From Enoplolaimus lenunculus (Eukaryota > Nematoda > Enoplea > Enoplida > Thoracostomopsidae): 64,000 nucleotides of DNA. The notes beneath the pieces are model-generated. The model saw only the letters and a program-made list of their open reading frames with translations, had not been told where the DNA came from and made no database searches. The stretch's first letter is position 1. Each line of letters starts with the position of its first letter. The stretch covers positions 1 through 64,000 of the forward strand of contig JASANG010000964.1 in NCBI GenBank assembly GCA_030248215.1, written 5' to 3'. A program made the position numbers and the translations under genes. This document shows positions 11,940 to 63,329 of the stretch, one piece after another.

Positions 11940-13059
11940 GGGCCACTTTATTTTGCGTTTGGTGTGTGGTTTTTGCCATCGTCAATTGACGCTTGCCGTG
12001 TTGGGGTTTCACATTATGGTTTTATTAACAACGTCTATACATTTTTAATTGCTGATTTACGACTTCTGTTTAAATTTTTGCACAAATTTCTTTAATTTTT
12101 ATTTTGTCAAAAAATAAAGCAAGCAGGTGTAAGCGTGGTTTTCGTGAATGGAAGAGTTTACGATACCTTTATTATTTTCGTGCGTGATCAACAGCTTCGG
12201 TGCAAAAATGTAACAACCAATTGACACTTGCTGTATTTCACTGGGAACAGTAGTTGTCAACAGTGTAATGTCTGTGTTTTCAATTGACAACTACTGGTAA
12301 AAATTTAATCTATACTGACAACTACTGTTGCTTGTAATGATCCCACTGACAGCCACTATATTGTGGGGCGGGCGTAGAGGGGGAAGGGGAAGGAAAATGG
12401 CCCATGTATTTTTAGAACCAGGGGCGGAACGTTTAATACTGTTGGACCTTGCCGGAATGCCTAGTTTGATATCAGTTTTGCGCTGTGCCCCGTCCTGCCC
12501 CCCAGCAAATCTTAGTTCCCGTACTGCGCATAAGCCAAAAACAGCGGGAAAATAATCTTTGCTGCGCAATACAGGAGGCGCCGCCCATGTATGGTTGGAA
12601 CATTTTGCAGTGGGGCTGTTTTATATACAGTCAACTATAGCTAAAACTTTAATAAAAATACTTGTTTGTTCAATTTACACCTACTCTTCTTCCGTGATCA
12701 GGCATAGACAGCTACTATTATACAAGTGTTGATCAATTGACGGCTACTGTTCAATAATGCGAATCAATAAACAACTGCCTATAAGTTTGTATGCTGGCCG
12801 TTTACATCTACTATTTTCCGTTTTGTCTTAATTGACAACTACTGTTTTGCAACATATCAGCTCTACAGCTTCACTGGAAATTGTTAGCACCTAACTACGT
12901 TTACGGTTTATTAAGTTGATAGTAGTCGTCAATTGAATTTTAAATATTTAAAATTTCCCGAAAAAATAGTAGCACCACTTGCTAGATTTTATATGGCAGA
13001 CGGCAAGCGTCAATTGACGATGGCAAAAACCACACACCAAACGCAAAATAAAGTGGCCC
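11940..13059 (+). mobile_element. Foldback DNA transposon with 60-bp perfect inverted ends
   Basis: The first 60 bases (11940-11999, beginning GGGCCACTTTATTTTGCG) equal the complement of the last 60 (13000-13059) with no mismatch found. Inside, variants of AATTGACAACTACTGTT recur in both orientations, for example near 12260, 12310, 12735 and 12830. Flanks are ATGCAT on both sides, which may be a target duplication. No transposase. Confidence 0.85.
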
Positions 13060-14091
13060 ATGCATAACAAGTTCATTGCCATTTAAAAGTAAGAATTTGA
13101 ACATAGGGAGCACTTTACCATTACAGGCATTGCGCAGCCGGCTTTTGTGATGTTTTCCGTTATCTCGCCTCCAGCTTAAGTTTGGTCTAAAAGGGTTGGA
13201 TTTTGAAAATTTTTGCATATTTGAGCGGCTGAAGCCTTTCGTTTCCACTCCCGAATTTGATTTTTTGCTAAATTCTATTTTTAAGGTACCAACGTCCAGC
13301 CTTGGAACTCAAAAAAGTTTTTGTTGAAAAGTTGTACAAATTATATCTTTCGACCTGAGCTAGAATCGAGTGGAGTTTCTGCAATTAATCTGGTTAACGA
13401 GTTGTAGTCAAATAATTGATTTGCAATGATGCCAGCGATCATGGGTCGTCACCAAATTTAGTTATTTGACAACAACTGGTTAGCCAAAATTCTGATTGCT
13501 TAAAGTATACTGTTCGTCCTAATGAATGATGCAAGCTGCGTCGAATGTTATATATATAATTTGTCCAACTGTGGGAAAAAGATTTGGGGTCCCAGGGACA
13601 CCTAAACAAAAATAATTTTTGACAATCCAAACTTAGGCGTACAATTATCAGGACAGTTCATTCAAAGCTGATGCGTGAAGCGAGATAAACCATTCAGACG
13701 TGTTTTATGTTATCTTGAATTCTAAGACAATTTCTTGGTTCCCTCTGCTATCGAGCCTCTCTCAATTGCTGAAACATCGCGAGCAAAGCGAGCTCGAAGC
13801 CAGAGAATAATAAAAGAAGACCGGAACCGGAAGACAAAAATACTTGCCGGAACCAGAATTCTGGTTGCATCATATGCTTCAAACATTACAATTTTAATTC
13901 ACAATAGTGTTCTTGAATCATTTGTTGTTTCGCTAGTTTGAATTTAACATTTGTTCAGTAGTTTTGCAATATTAAAATTGCTTACATTGAGTTTTTTAGG
14001 ATATACGGCAATTTTAAAATATTGAACATCAACGATGAATAAAGCTAAAAATTGAATGAGCTGACTTTTGAGCGCCTACAAAAGTTTTTCA
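13060..14091. other. Intergenic, no gene supported
   Basis: AT-rich single-copy-looking sequence. A weak exon-like block on minus at 13119-13228 is discussed among rejected items. Confidence 0.5.
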
Positions 14092-14333
14092 GCCCGTGTA
14101 TAGAACAGGGTCGGACCAGTAGTATAAGCAAGTTCCTAAGCCTAAGCACAGCCTAAGCATAAGCGTAAGCAGTGCCTATTCCTAAGCCGAAGCCTAAGCC
14201 TACGCCTAAGCGTAAGGACGAGCTTATTATTAAACCTAAGCCTAGGCCTAAGCAAATAATTTAGTCTAAAGCTTAATCTGACTCTATTACAGCCCCTCCG
14301 GAAAACGATCCGGCCCTGTTCTGTACACGGGCC
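14092..14333 (+). mobile_element. MITE family D, copy
   Basis: Ends GCCCGTGTATAGAACAGGG and CCCTGTTCTGTACACGGGC; interior rich in CCTAAG hexamers. Both ends here are of the same type, unlike most copies. Confidence 0.75.
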
Positions 14334-14597
14334 AGTTTTTCTAGCGACCAGTTATATATCGTATCAAAATGGCTGACAGAACAGGTAAAACATATTTATC
14401 AACCTGTGGATCTTGATTTTAATTTTACAGTTTAAATTCTTATATCTTTAGTTTCTATTTGCCATTTTCGTGTTCCGGTTATAGTCTAGGTACGTACCCT
14501 GGACCGCAAGGTTTGTACAATACACCTTGGCCGACGTTTACACATAACCCGCCGACTTATTTCTTTACTCTGCCACGATTTTCAAAATCTTGACATA

Positions 14598-14749
14598 TGT
14601 GAAGATCAGGGGCGGAACGTTTTTCTATGGGACTGCAATAGACTAAGCTTAACCTTTAGACGAATTTTTTGGTTTGGCTTAGACTTCGGCTTAGGCATAG
14701 GAATATGCTTATAATACTGTTCTGCCCCTGTTTTTTTTACATTTTGGCC
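14598..14749 (-). mobile_element. MITE family D, short copy
   Basis: GATCAGGGGCGGAACGTTTT at one end and CTGTTCTGCCCCTG with TACATTTTGGCC at the other. Confidence 0.75.
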
Positions 14750-15984
14750 AAAATCTTTAACAAATCGAAAAAATACTTTATTGCTTTATATCTTTGTGAA
14801 ATGAAAAATGTGCTACTTAACTTTGTTTGCCGATCAGCCAATTTTAAAATTATCTTTAGTTATTACATGACGTTTAAATTTGTGTATATATCATTTATTA
14901 TGCCTGTGTTAGCGGTGTGGTGTGTGAAAATTTCCTTTAGAGGGCCAAATACATTGGTATGGATGCTTCATTCAAATTTGGAAATAGGTATATTTTCCTG
15001 AGAACACTGTCAAATTTCGTTCAGTTTGTTAAGGTCAACGGCGTACACAGGCCTCTATCAGCGAGTGCCCAACGCCACTGGAAATTATATTAATATATCT
15101 TTGTGTTGTTTTTGCAACAAATTGCAAAAATACTGCAAATACTATATATAACAGCGTCATGACACGGATTGTATTATATTTTAAACAATGCGTTCAAATA
15201 TAATTGTTTCAAAAGGTAAACGTGCTTTATTTTTAAAAACTGGGTCGATTCTATTAAGTGTATCAATTCAATATTTTATGTTTATATATTTTAAGAACGG
15301 TCGGCTTATGAAAAGTTTAGGGGCGGAACGTTTTTTGCAATACAGTGAAGCGTAAGCTTTAAATTAATTTTTTTTGTTACGTTTTAGGCTAATTGTACTG
15401 TTGTTATGACACTGTTCTATACAATGGCCCGGCAGGGTTAAACATCAACATTATCAGCTATGTCCGCAGCTATCATCAGTTAGCAATAGGTTTTTAAACA
15501 AACGAAATATAGGTAGCATATAACTGCCAAATAGTGCATGCTTTCAAATGACCACATTAGTGGCAACATAATAATCATATACGCGAATTGAGTTCAATTT
15601 CGAAGTGTACCAGGGAGGTAACTTTAGTCTTTACTAGATTTATCACTAACTTGCGATAGATGCTACACACATTTGCAAACATTTTAACTGCTAAATTGTT
15701 TTTAAATTTAGTATAAATTTAAACAATGAATTCAGTGCTACGACAAAAATTGCATAAATATACTTTGGCAATATTGAAAAGATCGCATGACTATGTGCCT
15801 GTGAAGGCGTAGCGGAAACAAAAAAAACTGTTGCAAAACAAAAAATAAATTTTACTGAAAACTATTAATAAAATACGTTAGAACTGAAAGAAACAGCATA
15901 GCTTTTTTCTGTAACATTTTGTACTACTTTTGTTGATCAAATGAATTTTTAAGAGTTATAAAATTAATTTACAAATTTTATCGT
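14750..15984. other. Intergenic with one decayed family D copy
   Basis: 15305-15435 carries AGGGGCGGAACG and CACTGTTCTATACAATGGCC of family D. The rest is AT-rich, with no gene recognised. Confidence 0.5.
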
Positions 15985-16264
15985 AAAGCTTTATTCACAT
16001 GTGCAAGTTTTTGCAGTGAGAACTTTCAGCTGCAAATTGCATGCAGAATTTGCATTTTTTCACCATGCCAATGAACAAGTGGCTACAATAAATTCAGTGA
16101 ACTTGCATGGTTGTTCACACATGTGAACTAAATTCCTAGCTATGATGTTTAATGAACTATTTGCAGCCACAAGTTTTTCGAACAGGATTTTGGACACAAC
16201 TTGCAAGTGCAAGTTGCAGCTGCAAGTTCTCGCAGCAAAAACTTGCACGTGCGGATAGAGCTTA
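15985..16264 (+). mobile_element. MITE family H, copy 1
   Basis: Inverted ends AGCTTTATTCACATGTGCAA and TTGCACGTGCGGATAGAGCT, with sub-terminal GCAGCTGCAA motifs. A relative lies at 29535. Confidence 0.75.
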
Positions 16265-17071
16265 ATATTGAACCAGCGATATTTGACAACTTATTGCAAT
16301 TTATCATTGTTCAGTAGACAGATATGGCCGCACCGAAACGGCCCGGAATTCCTCAAACTTTCATGTCTACTGTATTATGCTGCGGTCCGAAAAAATCCGG
16401 TCCAGGATCGAGCTGCTTGAGACCGGTTCATTCCGATACTGCATCAAACGACGGTTGATAAATATGTTGCAAAAAATGTACTGTAATAGTTTCGAAAAGC
16501 TTAAAAACAAAACAGCGTTGATCAATGAAACGGGTATTTAAATGCTATAAAATTGCAGCGGTTGGGTAGCTCAGAGACGCGCTGGCTGTCTTCCGGTCCA
16601 ATCCGGCAGTCCACCGCTCCATGGCCTGTCTGGTCCGAAATGGGAGCGGTCCGCGCTATTTTTTACGATTCGATCCGCATCATTGTAGTTCAGTACTGTT
16701 ACTATTATAATAACAAATCTTATTTTATCTAATTTGAATATATGGTAATGCATGTAACATTTTTTAGAATCAAAGCAAAGTAAATTTTGTGTTAATTTTT
16801 TATTTCGCTCTCTCAATAATATTCTTTCTTCCTGTCACATGAGAAACAGGTAGACTATGAGGCTTAGGCTTAGGCTTATGTTTATACGTTTACGCTATAG
16901 GCTTTCACTTAGGCGACAGGATCGTATTATTAACAAAAACATTTGTGTGGGACAAAACGTAGTACAAAAGAGTTGGTACCAAAATGTGTCCTCCGTCTAA
17001 AACATACAGTTATGCAAATTTAATATTGAGAACCATAACAAAATTGTGGTACTGTACAACTTAAAAGTTTA
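16265..17071. other. Intergenic, GC-richer blocks of unknown nature
   Basis: 16325-16455 and 16570-16670 are GC-richer with repeated CCGGTCC/GGTCCG words, perhaps an old transposon. 16850-16925 is a family D fragment. No gene recognised. Confidence 0.4.
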
Positions 17072-17235
17072 GGCCCATGTAAAGATCAGGGGCGGAACGT
17101 TTTTCTGTGCGACTAGAAAAGAGTAAGCTTAAGCTTTACACCAATTTTTTTTGCTTGGCTTAGGCTTAAGCTTAGGCTTAGGCTTAAGAATATGTTTATT
17201 CTTACGCTTAGGCTTAGGCTTAGACTTTAACCACA
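17072..17235 (-). mobile_element. MITE family D, copy lacking its right end
   Basis: Begins GGCCCATGTAAAGATCAGGG and runs into repeated CTTAGG hexamers. Confidence 0.75.
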
Positions 17236-17935
17236 TGATTTTAGAATGCTTCTTTCACACCCGGCCCACAGTATATATTTAGGAACGTTTGTCTTTGAAA
17301 CGCTCGTTGCTTTGGCACAAATTTCACGCTTGGAAACAGAATTTTAAGCTTACAGTTTCTTTGTTTAATGGCTGAACAAGGGCGTAGCCCGGTGCTGTAG
17401 GTTTTGAGGCCAAACACGTTTCTTTTTTGGATCGTTTTAAAGCGGTGTGTCGATTCTTTTCAGTCTGGCAACGCTGCGGTTCGAAAGTTGTCTAGCACGT
17501 TTACCTCCTCTACAAAACCCTATGGATGCATCCATGGGATCGAATTGTTTTAATAGTTAATCAAACCAAGAGTGCATGATACGAGAGTCCTACAACTCTT
17601 GGCGTTTACGCATGGTACAAAATGTATCACCGGGCGTTGCCTTTTTTGGCTCACACCCGCTTATTTAGCAGGGGATGGTTGCTGTTTGAAACGTAGAATT
17701 CGCATGATTTGTAAAAGTATAAAAACGGAATAAATTTGCAATACTGAAATATTTGAAAATGCGAAATTAAAAAAATTGTCAAATTGCAGCCCCCCCAACA
17801 TAAATAAGGGGTGTAAGCTTGAAAACACAACTTGTGCTTAGTTGCGTCACCCTTGGTGCCCAAGCGCCGATGTCTATCGTTCAGCATAGAAACCAAAATA
17901 AAGTGCAGGGTTTAAACATTTTATACTACATCAGA

Positions 17936-18108
17936 CAGTGGCGGGTCCAGCATCTCAAAATGGGGGGCGGCAAAATTTCACAGGTAATAAACTTACTTTT
18001 GACCCATACACAAACCACGAACTATTGTCACAAAATTGCTATATAATTTTTGTCGAGATGCTGTTGGGGGGCCCACGGCCGGGGTGCCCCCCCATGGATC
18101 CGCCATTG
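17936..18108 (+). mobile_element. hAT-type MITE family L with 8-bp duplication
   Basis: Ends CAGTGGCGGGTCCAG and CTGGATCCGCCACTG-like (GGATCCGCCATTG). ACATCAGA is present directly on both sides (17928-17935 and 18109-18116). Confidence 0.85.
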
Positions 18109-18239
18109 ACATCAGACGTTTTTAAGTTAAAATATACAAACTTTTCTATTAACTGAACGTTTTCAAGTTATTGTCTCATGTAAAACGCTAATTTCTTCGT
18201 GCTGGCAAAATTTTTACATCATATTCAAAAATTAACATT

Positions 18240-18480
18240 TCCATATATCGACGCTAGTAGTCTTATAGACAATATTTGCCCTGTTACCAGGTGATGATAG
18301 GTCTTGTAACTTTAAAACAGGTGAACTAAAAACAGTCCAAACTGTAATTTGGCGTTTAGTTGCTTAAGTAGTGCTGTATGAGAAATTTTTGATGCCCACG
18401 TATCAGAGTTTGTGTGCTGTAATGTTAGTTTTACTAAACTAGGTAGTGATAGGTGCTGTTGTCAACTTTAAGAATAAGGG
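18240..18480 (+). mobile_element. MITE family J, decayed copy
   Basis: CCAGGTGATGATAGGTCTTG and AGTGATAGGTGCTGTTGTC match the two ends of family J. Confidence 0.45.
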
Positions 18481-18532
18481 TGTATATTTCAGCGGGAACA
18501 CACCGTTATTTGTAAGATGGCCGGCGAAGCCA

Positions 18533-18813
18533 CACTGCAAAAAAATGGTATGTCAAATTGACTCTGTTCGAAATAGGCTTTTCCGGACTACACAAACTGA
18601 GTGAAATTTTGACTCCGCCAGAGTCAAATTCGACTCAATGACTCGCTCAGTGAGTCAAATTTGATTCTGGCAGAGTCGAATTTGACTCCGTTTGTGTATA
18701 GTCTGGAAAAGCCTATTTTGGAGTGACTCTGGTGGAGTCGAATTCGAATCAGTTGGTGTAGTCCGGATAATCCTATTTCGGGTAGTCAATTTGACTCACC
18801 ATTTTTTGCAGTG
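18533..18813 (+). mobile_element. MITE family E, copy 1
   Basis: Ends CACTGCAAAAAAATGG and CCATTTTTTGCAGTG. The whole element is a near palindrome built of GAGTCAAATTTGACTC words. Confidence 0.82.
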
Positions 18814-20022
18814 TCGCTAGTCGCGCTGGATCCAAAATATATTACGAAAATATAATAAAATGATTGGTATACTGCTACAGTCTCGAATTAGATTTTTCAT
18901 AAAAATGTGATACCAAAAGTATATGACCGGTTAAAGATAAAATGTTTAATTCCAAGTTGGACAACTGAATTTGCAAACGCATCTTTCATCCCGTGACATG
19001 TTTAGCTATTTACGACATTATGTTCGCTGAGACAAACTGACTTCACAGACGAATTTACACACAAATCACATAATCTTAAAGTTTCAAGACGCTTTAGTTT
19101 CTTAAATTTTCAAGACTAAATTGTCTGGAATATAAAACATTAATAGTTTTAAATAGCTCAGAAATTTGTGACCAAAATGATTAAAACATTAATGTTTTAT
19201 ATTCAATTAATATCTATAGCTAATCTTTAAGAAATAAATTTGTTCCATTCAAGTTGTCTTATTTTAATGTGTATGCTCCGTATATTTAAGGATGTACATA
19301 AGTAATCAAACTTCAAGGATATTTCGGGTTGAGCTCACGCACCGAACAACCTAAGTTTACGTCTTGGACGTATAGGTTGTAAAATTAGAGTATTTTGTTG
19401 AGGTTTGTTTCCAAATTTGGTCGGGTTTCCTGGCAAATCTTTGTCATGTATTTCAGGAATCTTTGTCTTATATTTCAGCAATATTTCTATTAATCGTTCT
19501 CGAATCATACTCTTAAGTTTCAGACGTATATTTCTGATAGTTCTGAAAATGATCAGAAATAATAGTCTGGAATTCAAAACATATATATCAAGTTATTATG
19601 ACATAATTGTCTTAAACTTCAGACAATATTTCTTGACCGTAAGACAATTTATTTTGTGTGTGCAGTTGACGTCGGTGACTGGAAACCACAATCCTGGCAG
19701 CATTCATTGAACTAACGAGCGCTGACGGATACAAGCGTGGCACCCAGACCTAAGCCGGTCAACAGAGATCACAATTTTTAGATTAAAATTTAGTACTAAA
19801 ATTGCGTTTGGTTTCTCATTCACTTCGCCTGCGAGCAATTTTCACTGATATAAATCGAGCGGCCTCCAACACTTAAAAAATTTCTGAATTCGGGCCTACT
19901 GGCGTAGGGTTTCAAAGCAAAAATCCTATTTTATACAGTGGTTTAACAGATCTGATATACAGTCTGTTTAAATGTTAAATTATTTAAATACTTTTAAACT
20001 AAATACTAAAGCGAACAGATAA
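18814..20022. other. Intergenic upstream of AGPS copy 1
   Basis: AT-rich. 19590-19660 (CTTCAGACAATATTTCTT) is shared with 11828-11875, so part is repeated. Promoter elements were not identifiable by eye. Confidence 0.4.
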
Positions 20023-41436
<21,414 letters not shown>

Positions 41437-41522
41437 GAAATGAATGTGTTAATATTCAAAAATGATTATATTTATAATTGTAAATATATAATGTATAATA
41501 CATTAATTATTGTGTAATTTTA

Positions 41523-41528
41523 AATAAA
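41523..41528 (+). other. Candidate polyadenylation signal of AGPS copy 1
   Basis: AATAAA 87 bases after the stop codon. The matching place after copy 2 reads AAGTAAA, so copy 2 must use a variant or another site. Confidence 0.5.
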
Positions 41529-41573
41529 TCATTTCAAATTTTGTAAAGACATTTCATATTAACATATTCTAAG

Positions 41574-41674
41574 CTGGCGAAATTGGGCTTGGCGTTGTCC
41601 GAGCGATGAAGAACGAACTCGACCCGGACAATATTTTCGCGTGCGGCAATTTGTACACAGTTTCTAAACTCTAA
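41574..41674 (+). pseudogene. Partial third copy of the AGPS terminal exon
   Basis: The stretch reads GEIGLGVVRAMKNELDP and on to the end VSKL and a stop, matching the second half of AGPS exon 20. It lies 138 bases after the stop of copy 1. Its 3' flank is unlike that of the two full genes and has its own AATAAA at 41699-41704. It is preceded by TTCTAAG, and splicing exon 19 of copy 1 onto 41574 would stay in frame, so it could be an alternative last exon as well as a relic. It lacks the first 12 or so residues of exon 20. Confidence 0.75.
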
Positions 41675-41906
41675 AGATTAAATATTATATTTAAATGAAA
41701 TAAATTTTGCGATGATATCAGAAAATATAGTATATTCAACGTTGAATTGAACGGAAAGAAAACCAAATTAAAGTCCTCGAGCAGGCATCAAATGTATAAA
41801 GGCCAAATAGTTTTCCAAGGGGCTGAGCCCCCTGCCCCCCCCCGGCTTGGCTAGCAGCTTATTGTTCGCGTGCAGTATTATACTTCTATGATGTTGCCAG
41901 CCGGTA

Positions 41907-42095
41907 GGCCCATGCAATGATTATGATCAGGGTGTGTTCCTGCGGGACTGCCATAGAGTAAGCTTAAGCTTTAGACTTATTTTTTTGTTCAGGCTTAGGT
42001 GTAAGCATGCTCATACGCGTATAGGCTAACGCTTAGGGTTAAGTATAGGAATATGCTTGTACAATTACTCCCACGGTCCTGTTCTAAACATTAGA
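41907..42095 (-). mobile_element. MITE family D, diverged copy
   Basis: GGCCCATGCAATGATTATGATCAGG-type left end (first 20 bases match the family with an insertion) and CCTGTTCTAAACATTAG at right. Confidence 0.65.
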
Positions 42096-42205
42096 GAAAT
42101 GGCATTTTGGTAGTAATTGGCTAAAATTTTGCAGCGAATTTGTTATTGAACTTGACTTGAAAAATCGTTTATTTATAGCTTACAGAGTTATGCATGACAT
42201 TACTA

Positions 42206-42370
42206 CACTGCAAAAAATGGTGAGTCAAATTGATTCTCTCTGAAATAGGCTTTTGAGAACGCACAAACTGAGTCAAATTGATTCTCTCTGAAATAGGCTT
42301 TTGAGAACGCACAAACTGAGTCAAATTCGACTCCGCCAGAGTCAAATTTGACTCGCTGTTTTTTACTGTG
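42206..42370 (+). mobile_element. MITE family E with a 48-bp internal doubling
   Basis: Starts CACTGCAAAAAATGG, ends TTTTTACTGTG, TA on both sides. The block from 42222 is repeated from 42270. Confidence 0.8.
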
Positions 42371-43255
42371 TATTAAATTCAGTCATAATTTTCGGTTCGT
42401 TTCACCACCATGCATAATATATACTCCGAAATAAATTTGCGTATACCAGGTAACTTTTTAGTCGCACGAACGAAATAACATTTGTACTAAAATATTAATT
42501 GAAACATACGGCAAAATGTGTCAAACGTTTTAATGAAATCGTTTTAGAATTGAATTTTTCTAAAACAAATTAGACAAAACAGCCACACCTATTTCCTGAG
42601 CTAAGCAGAACATTGAGAAATCGATAATTTTTCGATAAAAAAACTCGAGAGCGAAGCGAACGAGAAACCAACCGTAATTTTAGTACTAAATACCTGAAAC
42701 AGGTCATTACACATATATGTGTATGTATGTATGTATGTATATATTATGGTTTTTCTAGTTTTCTCACAAAACATACAAATAGCAATTTTAATTTTTAAGT
42801 TAATATTTTTAAAATCCACAGTTAAATGTAAGAAAACTAGCCGCCAACACAGCGGGTATATCGGGTATATTCCCAAAACCTAAAAAAATTATTGCATTGG
42901 TTAGAAAAATGTGGACGGCTTAAGGTACCAGCTGTTATTGGTATCTCTCGCCCATAAGTCTTCGGTCGTAATAATCATTCTTTTTGACGTTATACCCATC
43001 CGAAACCAAATACGAACTGTGTTGCATGAGGTGCGAAGCGAAACGTTTATTTTCTTTAAGTAGTGTTTCAAGCAATATATGTGTGTTAAAATTGACAAAA
43101 ATTGTATATCTTTTATTTCAAAACAATAACTTTAACTGACTAAAATGTAAACTTTATTTTATTTTAAATTTTTTCGTACAAAAAATATGGACGTTTTTCC
43201 GATTTGTTAAACTCAAGTCGCATCTGGATGCTGAGGATTGAACTTTTTTGGTATA

Positions 43256-43596
43256 TGTTTACTTTTAGGGCCGTCCTGGTTTCTGGCGGGTCTGTAAAAG
43301 AGTACGCTTTCATTCTAGACTACATTTTTACTTAGGCTTAGGCTATAAGTATACTATTGCAACGCTTAGACTTTGAGGCTTAGGCCGTACGGGCCAAAGT
43401 AAAGAACAGGGGCGGAACAGTATTATAAGCATATTCTTATGCCTAAGCCTAAGCGTAAACCTAAGCGTAAGTATGAGCATATTTCTACGCCTAAGTGTAA
43501 GCCTAAGTCGAAGTCAAGCAAAAAAATTAATTTAAAGCTTAATCTTACTCTTCTAGTCCGACAGAAAAACGTTCCGCCCCTGATCTTTACATGGGC
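43256..43596 (+). mobile_element. Family T MITE joined to a complete family D MITE
   Basis: 43256-43390 is family T inverted (TTACTTTTAGGGCCG at left). 43391-43596 is a complete D with ends GGGCCAAAGTAAAGAACAGG and CCCCTGATCTTTACATGGGC. Confidence 0.75.
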
Positions 43597-44350
43597 AGGA
43601 ATACGCTTATTCTACTGTTAATACTACCCTAAAGCTAACATCGGCCGATCATTTACACGTGTTGCAATATAAAACCGTGTATTTGGTTTGCATTGCATAT
43701 ATACAATATGAAGTAGTTGGCAAACAAACTTTGCGATTATCTATTGAAATTTTGGACGCATAAATTCTCCAAGAAATTAATATTTGACTATTACACTTTT
43801 ATGATGTTTTGTTTCTAAAGAGACCATTTTTGACCTACCATTTGAAAACTTAAACTTAAATTATAGCTTAACTAAACTTAAATGTGAACTTAAGTAAAAG
43901 TTAAATGGCTCGACGGATAAACTAAACTATAATTTTAAGCTTAATTTAAACTAACATATTTTTAAGTTTACGGCGAGCTTAAGCTGAACTTATTTTTGAT
44001 TTAAAAGATATGAAAGCTGCTCAGAATCTCAGAAACTGTGGCCAGATTCGCTTAAGCATAAATCGAGTTAGTTTAAGCTTTTAAAGAGTACCGATGTGCT
44101 GCTCGTTCAGATCAACCATTTTCAACATAGAGTATGTATACAGTTAAGAGCAACATTAAGCTAACCGTCAACGTGAATGTACTGGGCAATGTTTTACAAT
44201 TACGCGTATGTGTAGTACCAAATCTCCATAAGACGTAAGGCACCCTGTGACGTTCGAGAAATGTGGTAAATTTCAGGATAACGTTTATTACTAAAATGTC
44301 TTAAATTGTGAAAAATTAAAAACTTATATTTTTGGTAAAACTACCCACAG

Positions 44351-61619
<17,269 letters not shown>

Positions 61620-62394
61620 GAAATGAATGTCTTAAAATTCAAAAATGTTTATATTTATAATTGTAAATATATAATGTATAATACTTGTATAATTTTAAGT
61701 AAAACATTTCAAATTTTGTAAAGACACTTCATATTAATATATTCTGATTAAAATATTGCAGATAATAGAACACTGTTCTTTATTGACATCGTTGCATTAA
61801 TTGTGTGAATGCTAATAGGTGATTTTTTAAACAAAGTATGCAATAATGTGCAAAATTTTCAACCTTGCTTGTAAGTCATTGAAAACCGACTAAAAACGCA
61901 AACAGCGTCATTTTTGGATTATTTTTATGACGACATATGACCTGACCGTAAACAGCAATCACACAAAATAACATTTCTTGTTGCACTGTTAACTAAATTT
62001 TAGTATCCGTCAGATATATAAAACAACGATTATTGTCTACTTTACCACAAATCAGGCCTCGATTGTTTCGGTTGATTTTCAATACAAAAATCTGGAAAAT
62101 AAACAAAATGCGACAAACAAGGGATATTTAAAAAATATAATTTACCAAATTTTGTCAGCTTAAAAGCTTTGATTAATAGTTGACGTAGCTGTAATATTCA
62201 GTATCAATTAAAACGTTAATTATTCTCAGTAAAACATCAGTGCTTGATGCTGAAAAAATAAAAACGCAAAAAGTTATAAAATGCTAAATATCTGCCAGGT
62301 ATACTTGGTTCCAATGGACGCCACCGAATGCTTACAAACGTACAAGGTGTGATGTCGTTAATTCAGACCAATAATGGAGAGTCAAGGTTGGACC
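61620..62394. other. AGPS-2 3' flank and intergenic
   Basis: 61620-61745 is close to the 3' flank of copy 1 (41437-41567). The rest is AT-rich with no gene recognised. Confidence 0.6.
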
Positions 62395-63098
62395 AATCCA
62401 TAGAACAGGGCCGTAATAGTAGTATAAGCATTTTTAAGCGTAAGTGGTAAGCCTAAACCAAAACGTAAACGTGAGCTGATGTCAAAACCTAAACCCAAGC
62501 CTGAGCAAAACAATTAGTGGATAACTTAAACTTATTCTATTGCGTCCCGCAGAAAAACGATCTGCCCGTGATCTTTACATGGACCTAAATTGGCAAATAA
62601 GCTGCTAACAATATGCTTGGTTTTAAAATGGTTTAATTAGCCTAATCCTGACTTTTTATCTGTTGGCCCATGTATAAATCATGGGCGGTTCGTTTTCCGT
62701 AGGACTGTAATTGAGTAAGAGTAGGCTTTAGTCTATCGTTGCTTAGGCAACGGATTAGGCTTAGCTGGCCAATGTAAAGAACAGTGGTGAAACAGTATTA
62801 TATATAATCATATTCCTAAGACTAAGCCTAAGCGTAAGAATGAGTATATTCCTAAGCCTTAGCCTATTAAGCGTAAGAATGAGCGTATTCCTAAGCCTGA
62901 GCCAAAGCCAAGCGGAAAAATTAGTCTACTTCTTAAGCTTACTCTGTTGCAGATCTTGAGAAAAACGTTCCGCCCCTGATTTTTACATGGGCCGGCTTTT
63001 AGATTTAGGCTGATCCTTACGCTTAGGCTTAAGCTTAGGCTTATACTTAGAAACATACTTTTATGCTACTGTTATGACCCTGTTCTGTACATTGACCC
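62395..63098. mobile_element. Cluster of four family D MITEs
   Basis: Approximate copies at 62395-62585, 62663-62765, 62767-62993 (complete, ends GGCCAATGTAAAGAACAG and CCTGATTTTTACATGGGCC) and 62994-63098, in alternating orientation and nearly abutting. Confidence 0.75.
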
Positions 63099-63131
63099 AT
63101 CTGTCTAAAAACCAATGTAAATTCTGCTTAC

Positions 63132-63254
63132 TCGAGATGAGTATTATGATGGTAGCAAAACTAAACAACAAAGCCGCAGCGATCAAAGGAAAAATGATGG
63201 TTATCGAATGATGAAAACACGTCCCGTGAATTTCAATACGTTTGTTGTTGCATT
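63132..63254 (-). CDS. Probable transmembrane-segment exon of an unidentified gene
   Basis: Minus strand, bounded by acceptor TAGTTTCAG and donor CTCGA|GTAAGC. 123 bases, phase 1 at both ends. Reads CNNKRIEIHGTCFHH, then a hydrophobic stretch SITIIFPLIAAALLFSFAT and IIILIS, the pattern of a juxtamembrane plus single membrane-crossing exon in type I membrane proteins. I do not recognise the family, and no following exon was found to the left, so this may be a chance or dead exon. Confidence 0.4.
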
Positions 63255-63329
63255 CTGAAACTATTTGAACAATATATGTAATAGGTTGAAAAATGAAAAC
63301 TAATTGAAATTTTGTGACCGATTGAGGGG

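Larger units (their letters stand above)
41675..44350. other. Spacer between the AGPS copies
   Basis: No gene recognised. It holds D-, E- and T-type MITEs listed separately, a TATG microsatellite at about 42718-42745, an AAACTTAA-rich block (43840-44110) and, at 44120-44270, a decayed relative of the TTAA-flanked element. Confidence 0.5.

Noticed and set aside
13119-13228. Exon-like block on minus reading KSNPFRPNLSWRRDNG
   Set aside because: The donor AATG|GTAAAG is fair, but the acceptor lacks a pyrimidine tract, no partner exon was found, and no family was recognised.
14669-15001. A 110-residue hydrophobic open frame on plus
   Set aside because: It starts inside a family D MITE and has low-complexity AT-driven composition with no recognisable domain.
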